A DNA stretch of 64,000 nucleotides. Source: Photobacterium aquimaris (lineage in GTDB: Bacteria > Pseudomonadota > Gammaproteobacteria > Enterobacterales > Vibrionaceae). A model generated the notes under the pieces. The model was given only the letters and a program-made list of their open reading frames with translations, did not search any database and was not told the DNA's origin. Below are positions 25,710 through 35,266 of this stretch, in pieces (position 1 is the stretch's first letter; every line of letters starts with the position of its first letter). The position numbers and the translations under genes are program-made. Location: positions 159,501 through 223,500 of the forward strand of contig NZ_MSCC01000002.1 in the NCBI RefSeq assembly GCF_002954455.1, in the 5' to 3' direction.

Positions 25710-27168
25710 AAATATCCGTTAGCTCGTACTTTTCACAAGGAATTTTCACTACAAATACACTACCACCGCTAGCACGTGATATCACACTTATCTCACCATT
25801 ATGTGCAGCAACAATTAATTGACAAATAGCTAAACCTAACCCCGTTCCTTTTACTTTCACTTGCTCTGAACGATAGAAACGCTCAAAAATACGCAGTCGT
25901 TCTTCTGGCGCAACCCCGCAGCCACGATCTGCAATTTCAATAATAAAATGACCGCGTCGATAATTAGTTTGAATATCAATCACACTACCAACTGGACTAT
26001 ATTTAGCTGCATTTTCAATAAGATTAGCAATAATTTGTTCAATTAGAGTGTAATCTAATGACACTAATATGGTGTCACCACATAACTGAATCGGGTGCGA
26101 TCTTATGACTTGTTCAACCCGTTTAATCGCACTACCAATCACCTCTTCAGGTTCAACCCAATCACAGTTAGGAACCAAAGTTTTAATGCTATAACGACTG
26201 ATATCAAGCAGCTTAGTTAAACTACGATTTAAACTGTAACCTTCTTCGGCAATCGACTGTAATAATTCTTGTTGCGTTTGTTGTGGCAAACGAAGACTAG
26301 TATCACTCAGTGTAGTCGCAGAGCCTATGATCGATCCTAATGGTGTTTTTAAATCATGCGATACCGCTGCTAATAATGTATTGCGCATTTGCTCCAATTG
26401 ATTGGCTTCTTTGGCTGCTGTTAACGCTGTATTTGCTTCAGATCTTGCTAACGATAAGCTAATTAGCGTACTCAAAATAGGATTAAATACCCGCTCTGAT
26501 AATGCATCAATCAGCAATACCCCAAACATACCAGACTGCCCATATAATGGATGTAAGCTCAACGATGGCGAGAGATATTCAATATGTTGTTGCTGTCGTC
26601 TCCTGAAACGTTCAATTAACGGTTGATAAGTCGCTTTAGACAGCTTCTGATGCGTCGCAAGGCAATGTAGCTGGGGAGAAAACAGCCATATTTGGGCTCG
26701 CATTTGAAAATATTGCTCAAGATGGACAAGTGAAGCTTCGGCAATAGCATGACTTTCATTGAGCGCCGCGAGGATGGAGGCTAAATCATAATTACTATTT
26801 AACTCTGCTCGTAAAATTTGATTTTCTTCAATTTTTCGCTGTTGTGATTGGGTTAATTTGACTGCAAACACACCACTAAATGCCATCACTGAAAAAGTAA
26901 TGATATGTTGATAATTCTGAAACCGAAACGAATTATGCTCAGGTAAAACAAAGAAATGAAAAGCGACAATACTTGCAGCGGTGATCACATACGCAACCCG
27001 TTTGCGTAACAACACACCACTAACAATATTCAGCAGTAACAGCAGCATTGCAGTATCTGTTTCAATGATAATATCCCGAAAGGCAACTCCGAGGTATGTC
27101 ACTAATACATATAACAATAATAAAATACTGGTTTTGGTTACATCAAACCACGATAACGGGTTATTCAT
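25702..27168 (-). CDS. kdpD: Short KdpD-like sensor histidine kinase
   Basis: A 488-residue membrane kinase. Four helices of the DUF4118 type (residues about 14-105) are followed by a GAF-like region, a HisKA domain (AAVSHDLKTPLGS, His271) and a HATPase domain (NLIENAAKYSP, DRGCGVAPEE, GTGLGLAI). Canonical KdpD is near 890 residues, with an N-terminal KdpD/Usp sensory part of about 370 residues that is missing here; the gene starts cleanly at the first membrane helix. It follows kup by 93 bases. Signals sensed by the missing domains (such as c-di-AMP or Usp partners) would not apply. Confidence 0.85.
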   Translation of the reverse strand: MNNPLSWFDVTKTSILLLLYVLVTYLGVAFRDIIIETDTAMLLLLLNIVSGVLLRKRVAYVITAASIVAFHFFVLPEHNSFRFQNYQHIITFSVMAFSGVFAVKLTQSQQRKIEENQILRAELNSNYDLASILAALNESHAIAEASLVHLEQYFQMRAQIWLFSPQLHCLATHQKLSKATYQPLIERFRRRQQQHIEYLSPSLSLHPLYGQSGMFGVLLIDALSERVFNPILSTLISLSLARSEANTALTAAKEANQLEQMRNTLLAAVSHDLKTPLGSIIGSATTLSDTSLRLPQQTQQELLQSIAEEGYSLNRSLTKLLDISRYSIKTLVPNCDWVEPEEVIGSAIKRVEQVIRSHPIQLCGDTILVSLDYTLIEQIIANLIENAAKYSPVGSVIDIQTNYRRGHFIIEIADRGCGVAPEERLRIFERFYRSEQVKVKGTGLGLAICQLIVAAHNGEISVISRASGGSVFVVKIPCEKYELTDIYE

Positions 27169-27261
27169 TTCTCATTTCTACTATTACAATTCGGCATCAT
27201 TAAACTAACACCAACACTCACATTATTAATTACAATAACGGCTGTTAGTAAAATTAAACGG

Positions 27262-29124
27262 TTATATTTCCACATGGACCCCAATCTCAATCAATCTATC
27301 TTGCGGCACATGCAGTCGTTCAGATGTTCGCAGCGCATTACGGCTTAGTAAAATAAATAACCGCGCTTTTACATCATGCCACCAAGAACTTGGTTTGACT
27401 TTTATTCGCTCTGATGACATAAAAAACAATGTATCCGTTGGATGTAGCACAAAGCCATTACTTCGCGAAACCGTATAAATTTGTTCAATATCCGGTGACT
27501 CTTGATAACCAACATAAACGATCATTTGCCAGAAGGTTGCAGATAATTGAGTCACCTCCATGCGCTTTAATGGATGCACCCGTGGTTGGTTAGGGTATTT
27601 AAACGTTAACAGTACATTTCGCTGATGCAAAATTTCATTGTATTTAAGATTATTGATTAATGATGAAGGTACTTGTGCTTCATTTCGTGAAAAATATACG
27701 GCTGTACCTGATGCTCGCGTCCATTGTTTTTGCTCAAGTTCACTTACCATCGCTTCAGCAGACAAAGGTTGTTTAAGCTGTAACCCTAATCGTTGCCGCT
27801 CTAAATACCACACGACCATCAATATAAACACCATCGCACCTATGGTTAGTGGTAACCAACCACCATCCATAAATTTCAATGATGTTGCAGTAAATAACAA
27901 AGCATCATAAGTGAGCATTAATAGCCCATATTGTAATGTCATTAATCGTGACCAACGCCATAAATGACGCGCTACCACTAGCGTAAATATCGATGAAATC
28001 AACATCGTTGCGGTGACCGCAATACCATATGCAGCGGCTAAACGCTCAGAGCTACCAAATGTCAGCACTACCGTAATAACTAAAATGAACAGCAGTAAAT
28101 TAGCCAATGGCACGTAAATCTGCCCCTGGGCTTGATGCGAGGTATGATAAATCCTCATCGGTGGTAAGTAACCTAAATTAACCGCTTGGCGTGTCAGCGA
28201 ATAAATACCTGAAATCACGGCTTGAGAAGCAATAACCGTCGCAAACGTCGCTAATATAATTAACGGCAAACGTAATATCGTCGGTGCCAGCAAAAAGAAT
28301 GGATTGGTTGCAGTATTCGCATTTGCCAATACTAACGCCCCTTGACCAAAATAGTTCAGCACTAAGCATGGCATCACAATAAAAAACCATGCCAGACGAA
28401 TCGATTTAATACCAAAGTGACCCATATCAGCATAGAGCGCTTCAACACCAGTCACAGCGAGTACCACCACTCCAAGAGTAAATAGGGTTTCTATTCCATG
28501 ATTAACAATAAACTCGATGCCATAGAGCGGATTTAACGCCAATAACACCCGAGGGTTAGCAATAATACTAATCAGCCCCAATACACCGATACAACTGAAC
28601 CACAGTAGCATTACGGGAGCAAATAAGCGTCCAATACTGCCTGAGCCATATTTTTGAATACCAAATAGTACACAGATAATTGTGATTGCAATGGGAATAA
28701 TCATCGGTTGTAAATTGTGATTAATTACAGTGATGCCCTCAACTGCAGATAGCACTGACATTGCCGGCGTGATAATAGCTTCACCAAAGAAAAAACCAGC
28801 AGCTAACATACCTAAAAATATAATGATTTTTTTACTACGTTTAGGAGCGGCACCATGTGCTAACGCTGTTAACGTCAGCACACCACCTTCACCACGTTTA
28901 GATGCACGAGTAACAACGGCCAAATATTTGATCGAAACGGTAATAACAAAAGTCCAAAAAACAAGCGACAACACACCAAAAACATTAGCAGGATCAATCG
29001 CCAATGCATGTGAGCCGCTAAACATCGCTTTAAAGGCATATAATGGGCTAGTGCCAATATCACCATATACAATCCCAACAGATAAGCACGTTAGTACTAA
29101 TAGTGACTGTTTTTGATTTTGCAT
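27262..29124 (-). CDS. kup: Kup potassium uptake protein
   Basis: A 620-residue KUP/HAK/KT potassium:proton symporter with about 12 membrane helices. The N-terminal signature VGIVYGDIGTSPLYAFKAMFSG and the segment GEGGVLTLTALA are intact, as are GEAIITPAMSVLSAVEG and a C-terminal cytoplasmic tail with HVPQDRLIEIGVHVEI. It is the first gene of a probable kup-kdpD-kdpE operon. The start has no strong ribosome site. Confidence 0.93.
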   Translation of the reverse strand: MQNQKQSLLVLTCLSVGIVYGDIGTSPLYAFKAMFSGSHALAIDPANVFGVLSLVFWTFVITVSIKYLAVVTRASKRGEGGVLTLTALAHGAAPKRSKKIIIFLGMLAAGFFFGEAIITPAMSVLSAVEGITVINHNLQPMIIPIAITIICVLFGIQKYGSGSIGRLFAPVMLLWFSCIGVLGLISIIANPRVLLALNPLYGIEFIVNHGIETLFTLGVVVLAVTGVEALYADMGHFGIKSIRLAWFFIVMPCLVLNYFGQGALVLANANTATNPFFLLAPTILRLPLIILATFATVIASQAVISGIYSLTRQAVNLGYLPPMRIYHTSHQAQGQIYVPLANLLLFILVITVVLTFGSSERLAAAYGIAVTATMLISSIFTLVVARHLWRWSRLMTLQYGLLMLTYDALLFTATSLKFMDGGWLPLTIGAMVFILMVVWYLERQRLGLQLKQPLSAEAMVSELEQKQWTRASGTAVYFSRNEAQVPSSLINNLKYNEILHQRNVLLTFKYPNQPRVHPLKRMEVTQLSATFWQMIVYVGYQESPDIEQIYTVSRSNGFVLHPTDTLFFMSSERIKVKPSSWWHDVKARLFILLSRNALRTSERLHVPQDRLIEIGVHVEI

Positions 29125-29311
29125 AACTTGTTACATATGTGTTTGCTCTTAACCACTGCAACACATAAGGCCTTCTTCATTCAACGAGGTGGGCAGATTA
29201 ACAAGGGTAATATAAAGTTAGGGTATATTTTCCAGCATCAAATATAAAAAATGTGTAAAGATTGGTTACCATTTAACCATCACGAAGTAACTATCAGCTA
29301 TCGATAAAAAC

Positions 29312-29345
29312 TAAAAAAGCACCAATCAGTAACTGACTGGTGCTT
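29312..29345 (-). terminator. Terminator of the MFS transporter gene
   Basis: AAGCACCA-A-TCAG / TAA / CTGA-C-TGGTGCTT hairpin. The minus strand continues with a T-run, just after the stop codon of the gene starting at 30834. Confidence 0.85.
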
Positions 29346-29370
29346 AATAATTCAAAGGCTAATACCGTAT

Positions 29371-30834
29371 TTACAAATTCTCGATATTTTTTCCTGATGT
29401 TTCAAAGCGGTACTTATGTGTTACCCATGCGCCCAACAGTGACGTCATAACTAAACACAATAAAAGTGAGAACACACCTATTTCATGTAGCAAAATAGGG
29501 AATAAAAAAGCTGTTAAAATAGCACCAAACTTAGCAACAGATGCTGCAAAACCCGCACCTTTAGCTCGAATTTTTACTGGAAACACTTCACCAGATATCA
29601 AATATGTTTGTGCATTCGGACCAAGGTTATTCATAAAGTTAAATAACATAAAGCCTAAAAACAGCAGGTACATCTGATAATCACCATGCATTTTTACTGA
29701 AATAGCCGCACACAATAAGCCAACAGCGCAACCAATAAAGCCATAAATTTGCAGCTTCATACGGCCAATTGATTCAGAAAAAATAATTGCACAAATAACA
29801 CCAACAATAAGTAAGCAGTCAATAACTGCAGTACCTTTGGCTAAATAAATCGTATTAGCAATCGTATTCTGAAGTGCATCTCCGCCTGTTGCCTGATGAG
29901 GATCAAGTACCGATGCCAAAATAACCGGTGTAAAAATACCAATACCATAAGTACCAAGATCTTGAATAAACCAAGGCACTGATGCCAAAATAGTTTTAGC
30001 ACGATATTTTTCTTTAAATAACCGCTTATAACCATGTAACCATGACGATAATTCAACATCATCACACGGCGTTTCTTCAATTGGCATCGACGATTGTTGC
30101 GACCGATGTAATAACCGCTTCAATGATTTTTCCGCATCCGCTTTACGATTTTTAGACAATAGCCAATGCGCACTTTCAGGAATAAAGAAACGTGCAATCG
30201 TAATCGCTAATGATGGAATCAAAGCAATAATATACATTATTCGCCATGCATTGATGTCGTTAACATACGTCAATACAAAAATACCGGTTAAAATACCCAG
30301 TAAAACACCAATAGACTGAAATGCAAACGCCCCCAAAACCAGCTTACCGCGGTTCTTAGACGGAATACTTTCAGATATCATTAAATGCGCCGTAGGGTAA
30401 TCACACCCTAAAGCTAAGCCAATGCCAAAGTTAAACACTAAAATACTCAAATAGGTTTGGCTAGTTGCCATGCCTATCAAGCAGATAGAGAGTAAAGCCA
30501 TCTCAATAATGAACATTTTCTTACGTCCATAAAGATCAGATAGCCCACCCAGAGCACTTGCTCCAATTAAAATACCAAACAGAATCGAGGAACTAATTAT
30601 ACCTTTCTGTAGCTCTGTTAAATGAAATTGTAGGGTCAATAATGGTAGGGTTAACCCCATCATAAAAACAATCATACCCTCAAAAAACTTTCCAAATGTT
30701 GCTAACAACCAAATTCGCCATTGCACACGTGTCATTGACATTGAATATTTATTAGCAACTGGATTACTTATTGATATCTCATCAATATAACTCTGGATCG
30801 TATTTTGCGGTTGAATCTCTATTTTTTGATTCAT
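29371..30834 (-). CDS. MFS transporter (sugar porter / metabolite:proton symporter type)
   Basis: A 487-residue 12-helix transporter with the motif GGLSDLYGRKKMF between helices 2 and 3, a long charged loop between helices 6 and 7 (SWLHGYKRLFKEKYRAKT), and PVKIRAKGAGFAASVAK near helix 10-11, typical of the sugar (and other) transporter group. A cytoplasmic N-terminal tail of about 30 residues precedes helix 1. Its neighbours give no substrate: an adhesin pseudogene lies upstream and the kup operon downstream. It could carry a sugar, polyol or aromatic acid. Confidence 0.75.
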   Translation of the reverse strand: MNQKIEIQPQNTIQSYIDEISISNPVANKYSMSMTRVQWRIWLLATFGKFFEGMIVFMMGLTLPLLTLQFHLTELQKGIISSSILFGILIGASALGGLSDLYGRKKMFIIEMALLSICLIGMATSQTYLSILVFNFGIGLALGCDYPTAHLMISESIPSKNRGKLVLGAFAFQSIGVLLGILTGIFVLTYVNDINAWRIMYIIALIPSLAITIARFFIPESAHWLLSKNRKADAEKSLKRLLHRSQQSSMPIEETPCDDVELSSWLHGYKRLFKEKYRAKTILASVPWFIQDLGTYGIGIFTPVILASVLDPHQATGGDALQNTIANTIYLAKGTAVIDCLLIVGVICAIIFSESIGRMKLQIYGFIGCAVGLLCAAISVKMHGDYQMYLLFLGFMLFNFMNNLGPNAQTYLISGEVFPVKIRAKGAGFAASVAKFGAILTAFLFPILLHEIGVFSLLLCLVMTSLLGAWVTHKYRFETSGKNIENL

Positions 30835-31448
30835 GTTAAAATCAACAATGCTTATTGTCTTAATTCAGACGAATATCAGTATTAAAGTTGGCAATATATA
30901 AACATATATCACAACCAAAGATGAAATTTATTTTCTGAATGTAATTAACCGTCACTAAGCACTGTAGGTTATGATACCTATAAATAACATTCAAAACAAA
31001 AAACACCAGTCTAAAATAAAAATTAAAAAACAATAGGTTACAAAAAAAATCCAATAAAAAACACAGTGCAGATAAATATGCTTTTTTATGTTTTTTGATA
31101 TTTAAAGATCAAAAATAAAATATAAATTACTATTTATTATAGGTCCATTAATCAATAATCAACCAATATTAGTTATTTTTCAATGAAAATTAATCCAGTT
31201 AGAGAGTGACCTCTGATTTTGAACGCTGAAAAAAAGACCATCCAGCACAATAATCTTCCAATTTATTGTTAATAAAAAATATAATTTGCTTTGATAATAG
31301 TAATAAAATATCAACCTAGCCGTTACTAATTGAATCGCATGACTAATTTTATCAAAAACTCCATGCTCTACGACTAAAATGCCTCGCAATAATTAATAGC
31401 CTCGACAGCAAAAAAGCATATTTCCTTTCATCAAATTACTAACAATGG
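30835..31448. other. AT-rich intergenic region, no gene recognised
   Basis: About 600 bases, very AT-rich. A 69-codon open frame at 31180-31389 (minus) has no family I recognise. No clear promoter palindrome was seen. The region may hold decayed coding DNA beside the adhesin pseudogene. Confidence 0.4.
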
Positions 31449-32285
31449 TTAGTTAAATGACCAATTAGCACCAATAGACGTACCAAAGTTATGCTGAGAG
31501 TCATAAGATGATGTTAAACCAACAGTCGTACTCTGATTGACTCTAAACTTAGCACCAATCGCCGTTGCTGCTTGTTCGCCATATGCACCAATACCGATAC
31601 CAATATTATATTTATAACCATTTAATGGCGCTGCTATTTAAGTCATTGCCATCGCAGAAGCAGTTCCTGCATCTGCACGCTTTCTAACTTGATAAATATC
31701 TTTTTTTAAATGATTAAATTTATTGTCAACATAATTTTTATTATTTGTATCAATATTATCAATACGATCAGAGTTATGTTGGATATTAGTTCGGTTAGTA
31801 TTAATACCATCAGTGTTTTTATTACTATTATTTTTGTTCGTCGTCGCCAATTGCTTAGTTTTCGTTATCTCTGAGGGATTGTTTGAACATGCACCCTATT
31901 TGAATGAATATGAGCCGTATTATTAATATTGGTGATGTTACGATCAATCGCAGCGGTATTAGTCGAAATTGTATTTCTATTGCTATTAATATCGGCACGA
32001 TTACTAGTAATAGCCCCTTTCCTTGGCATTATTAGTCACAATACCTGTGCTGTTGGTTGCGATAGCAACAGATTCATCTTGGCCCGTACTACTAGAGCCT
32101 ATGATCAAGTTACCCCTCCCGGAAAATGTTGAATCTTTACCGACCACAATATTATCACTTTCAATATGATCATTAACAGCAGGGTCTTGAACGCCAGCAT
32201 TTGGAGTGTTAATAATATTTGTGCTTGCAGCAAAAGCAGATGTACTTAATAAGGTTGAGCATAAAACAAACGGTAGAATTTTCAT
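31449..32285 (-). pseudogene. Broken YadA-like trimeric autotransporter adhesin
   Basis: The minus strand begins with a signal peptide (MKILPFVLCSTLLSTSAFA). It then shows a YadA-like head (VVGKDSTFSGRGNLIIGSS), a stalk of repeated NRxDINxNR/TNTAAIDRNI units, and the C-terminal anchor (DAGTASAMAMT, then APLNGYKYNIGIGIGAYG, ending IGANWSFN), which would form the outer-membrane barrel of a trimer. The frame is broken by a frameshift in the AGGAAAGGGG run near 32020, a further break near 31870 with a TAA, and a TAA at the head of the anchor where a Gln codon is expected. The product would have been only about 270 aa, a short adhesin. Confidence 0.8.
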
Positions 32286-32505
32286 TCTCTAATTATTGTA
32301 TGCGACCATAATCTAGAGAGAAGTAAAAAAAGCCATTTAATAAAAAATAATATTCACAAAACAAATACCATCTAAACTCTATTTATATTGATGGTAATAA
32401 ATAGTGATTAAAGCAATTAACTAAAATAGTAATGACATAATAATGACATACCATTGCTATGCTATCTGTACTGATAAATTTACCAGCAACTTACAAAAAT
32501 GAGCA

Positions 32506-32739
32506 ATGCCTATAATGAGCGAACAACTATCACCTTCACCCTCTCTTATTTGTGAAACGATACTCCAACAAATTGAACGCGGTCTCTTTTCTACACAATC
32601 AAAACGACTTCCATCCGAACGTGAGTTAAGCGAAATTTTTAATGCTAGTCGGCTAACCGTAAAGCACGCACTATTAGAACTAGAAGCTCAGGGAATCATT
32701 TATAGAAAAGAACGTCGAGGTTGGTTTTTAGCCTCTTAA
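32506..32739 (+). CDS. GntR-type winged-helix domain protein, lacking effector domain
   Basis: 77 residues that make up a whole GntR winged helix-turn-helix: ICETILQQIERGLF, KRLPSERELSEIF, SRLTVKHALLELEAQGIIYRKERRGWFLAS. Full GntR/HutC regulators continue after RRGWF with a UTRA ligand domain of about 160 residues. Here two stop codons follow at once, and a terminator lies 107 bases later. It is either a truncated remnant or a minimal DNA-binding protein. No strong ribosome site precedes ATG 32506; ATG 32515 is an alternative. Confidence 0.6.
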   Translation: MPIMSEQLSPSPSLICETILQQIERGLFSTQSKRLPSERELSEIFNASRLTVKHALLELEAQGIIYRKERRGWFLAS

Positions 32740-32845
32740 TAAGATTTATGTCCATTTTGATAGGTTAATAAAATAATTACGATCATAAGCACTATCTCGC
32801 CAGTAGTTAAACCAATTTTCAAACTACACTATGTAATATATATTA

Positions 32846-32874
32846 AAAAGCTGAGAATAAAGCTCTCAGCTTTT
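32846..32874. terminator. Bidirectional terminator
   Basis: AAAAGCTGAGA / ATAAAGC / TCTCAGCTTTT is a perfect 11-bp hairpin between the convergent gntR-like and acyltransferase genes. Confidence 0.85.
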
Positions 32875-32882
32875 CCATTTTA

Positions 32883-34754
32883 TTAAAATAATAAAAATTT
32901 GTTTTCTAATAATTTTTTCGCTATATATTTCGTTCCGTCACGAGTCGTATGGCGTCTATCGTAGTAAAAAGAATGACCATTATCATCAATAACATTACAC
33001 TTTTGACTATCACACATTAGATTAGTCATATTAATAAATGTGTAGTTATAATTTATCAATTTAGCTTTAGATTCAAAGATCTTATTCTGTATGGCACGAT
33101 CTTCTTTACTATTTTGAGCAATATTGTTTGCCGCATAATTAACAATATCGATATTATTACGATAAGCATCATAAGCTAATGTCGAAATCTGACGGTTAAA
33201 TGACTTACCACCAACGACATAAATTTTTGCGCGCGGATTTTTACTGCGAATATTTTCAATTGATTGTAAGATCCATTGCATATTGTCATCACGCCAATAC
33301 ATGGCAAGAACAATAATATTAGCTTGTTCAACAACATTACCATCATCAACATGTCTTATGAAGCTTTGACACTTATTCTGCCACATTTGATTATCTTTAA
33401 TCGTTGGTGAATCAGAAAAAGCCTTTTGTTGTTGATTTGGCGTTAAATAGAAAAATCCGCAATCAGCTTCTACAACCCGTGAAATAATCTCAGACTTTTC
33501 TGCAAAGCCAGCATCGTACATAGCATTTACAAAATCACCAGCCTGAGAATCACCAATAATAAGCATTTTATTGCCTTCATCATGACTAAATTGTTCTTTT
33601 TTGTTTAAACTTCTGAGCCTACTCCAAGTATATGCTCCATTGTTATCTTTAGCCTTATTTGTAACAATTGCTTCAAATTTATTTTTTGGTATATTATAAA
33701 ACAAGCTAATATTCGAAATAACAATATAAGAAATTCCAGCAATAATAATATAAGGTAATAATATTGCTTTAAGACTTAGTCGATTTTTTTCGATAAAAGT
33801 ATAACTCATGTAGCCTAATAAGATTGATAATGGGATCCCAATAACAGTCCAATACTCAATATTAAAATAATGTCCGATAACAACGACAGGCCAATGCCAT
33901 AAGTAAATAGAATAAGACCATAAACCAATATTTGTCATTATCTTATTATTTGTAATCAAACTATCTTGCTTATTTGCCGATATAATCAAAGCACTACCTA
34001 GCACCGGAATTAATGCTAAATATCCAGGCCACATATCGGATTTTGACATAAAAACATAAGAACAAATTATTAAAACAAAACCCAATATATTCGTGTATTT
34101 TTTTACTGGTTCATTTAATTTTACTGGATAAAGAAAAACTAAACCGCCTGCCATCATTTCCCATGCTCGCGTAGGGAATAAATAATATGCAGGCGAAGGC
34201 CAATAATATGATGCATACGCACTCAACCCTAAGCCTAAGATGGTGGTTACAAATAAAAGTTTTTTAATTAGATTTAGAGAGAGTATTTTACTTAAAATAA
34301 CTAAAACAATTGGATATATAATATAAAATTGCCACTCAACAGACAGTGACCAAGTATGTAATAACCATTTCGTTTGAGATGATGTATCAAAATAACCTGA
34401 TTCTTTCCAATATGTAATATTAGATAAAAAACTAATACTACTTAGAATATGACGACCTAAATCTTCAAATTTTAATGGTACAAGAAAAAACCAACAAAAT
34501 AAAAATGTCACGCTACTTAAAACTAATAATGCAGGTATTATTCTTATTGCACGTGCTTTATAAAAAGAAAGAATTGAAAAATTATTATTTCCTATCCCTC
34601 TAAATATAATACTTGTCATCAGAAAACCTGATATAACAAAAAAAACATCAACCCCAGCAAATCCTCCGGGTATTAATGTACTTTTGAAGTGAAATATTAC
34701 CACAGCAATAACAGCTATGGCTCTTAATCCATTTATATCTTGTCTAAAGTTCAT
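32883..34754 (-). CDS. OafA-type acyltransferase with SGNH domain
   Basis: A 623-residue membrane O-acyltransferase likely to acetylate a surface polysaccharide. The acyltransferase-3 domain (residues about 1-350, ten helices) starts FRQDINGLRAIAVIAVVIFHF and GGFAGVDVFFVISGFLMT, with the LHTWSLSVEWQFYIIYP motif. A periplasmic SGNH hydrolase-like domain follows, with MLIIGDSQAGDF (Ser block) and a C-terminal block (YYDRRHTTRDGTKYIAKKLL). It is not next to other polysaccharide genes. The gene is more AT-rich than its neighbours, which may point to transfer. Confidence 0.85.
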   Translation of the reverse strand: MNFRQDINGLRAIAVIAVVIFHFKSTLIPGGFAGVDVFFVISGFLMTSIIFRGIGNNNFSILSFYKARAIRIIPALLVLSSVTFLFCWFFLVPLKFEDLGRHILSSISFLSNITYWKESGYFDTSSQTKWLLHTWSLSVEWQFYIIYPIVLVILSKILSLNLIKKLLFVTTILGLGLSAYASYYWPSPAYYLFPTRAWEMMAGGLVFLYPVKLNEPVKKYTNILGFVLIICSYVFMSKSDMWPGYLALIPVLGSALIISANKQDSLITNNKIMTNIGLWSYSIYLWHWPVVVIGHYFNIEYWTVIGIPLSILLGYMSYTFIEKNRLSLKAILLPYIIIAGISYIVISNISLFYNIPKNKFEAIVTNKAKDNNGAYTWSRLRSLNKKEQFSHDEGNKMLIIGDSQAGDFVNAMYDAGFAEKSEIISRVVEADCGFFYLTPNQQQKAFSDSPTIKDNQMWQNKCQSFIRHVDDGNVVEQANIIVLAMYWRDDNMQWILQSIENIRSKNPRAKIYVVGGKSFNRQISTLAYDAYRNNIDIVNYAANNIAQNSKEDRAIQNKIFESKAKLINYNYTFINMTNLMCDSQKCNVIDDNGHSFYYDRRHTTRDGTKYIAKKLLENKFLLF

Positions 34755-35078
34755 ATATAATCTTTTAGCAAAAAAATGCTATTATATATTTATTAAAAGC
34801 TTTATCCATCAAATGCAACATCATTAACACAAATATGACATTAAAATTCAACATAACAGCCTATCAAAACATTCCTTTTTTGGAATGAATCAAATATTAT
34901 TATAACAACTCCATATTAACTTTATACTAAAAGAAATATTTATCCTTAATACAACAATATATATCTGTAATAATTTTTATATTTTTATATGTGTCGTCAT
35001 TACTAAAAAATAATTCACCTCATTTTATTTTACAACTAGAATATAGTCATATTTAAATAAGGCTAACTATATTATTAA
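34755..35078. other. AT-rich intergenic region
   Basis: About 320 bases upstream of the acyltransferase gene, strongly AT-rich. It presumably holds that gene's promoter; no other feature was recognised. Confidence 0.4.
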
Positions 35079-35220
35079 CCATTCATTGGGCCCACCATTT
35101 TTACACATACCTGTTCTAGATTATAAATCAGGCCATGATCCTTCGTGAATATATACGCTGTCTTTTTTAATGCCATCAGAAACATATACGCCAACCAGAT
35201 ATGGAGATGATCGGCCCCTT
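35079..35220 (-). pseudogene. Remnant of a molybdopterin oxidoreductase (C-terminal fragment)
   Basis: On the minus strand, codons 35207-35079 read SPYLVGVYVSDGIKKDSVYI, then HEGSWPDL, a TAA stop, and SRTGMCKNGGPNEW. This resembles the molybdopterin-dinucleotide-binding C-terminal domain of DMSO/TMAO-reductase-family enzymes (pattern GVVxIxEGAWPDL...GxCKxGxxNVLT). The rest of the gene is absent. It is a scrap left by deletion between the acyltransferase and LacI genes. Family assignment is by pattern memory only. Confidence 0.55.
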
Positions 35221-35266
35221 AACTACATAGAAGCCGATATATTTTGATCATAAACAAAATAATTAT

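Noticed and set aside
31180..31389. Possible transposase tail on the minus strand
   Set aside because: The 69-codon frame has a vague look of an insertion-sequence end, but no DDE motif, inverted repeats or matching partner were seen.
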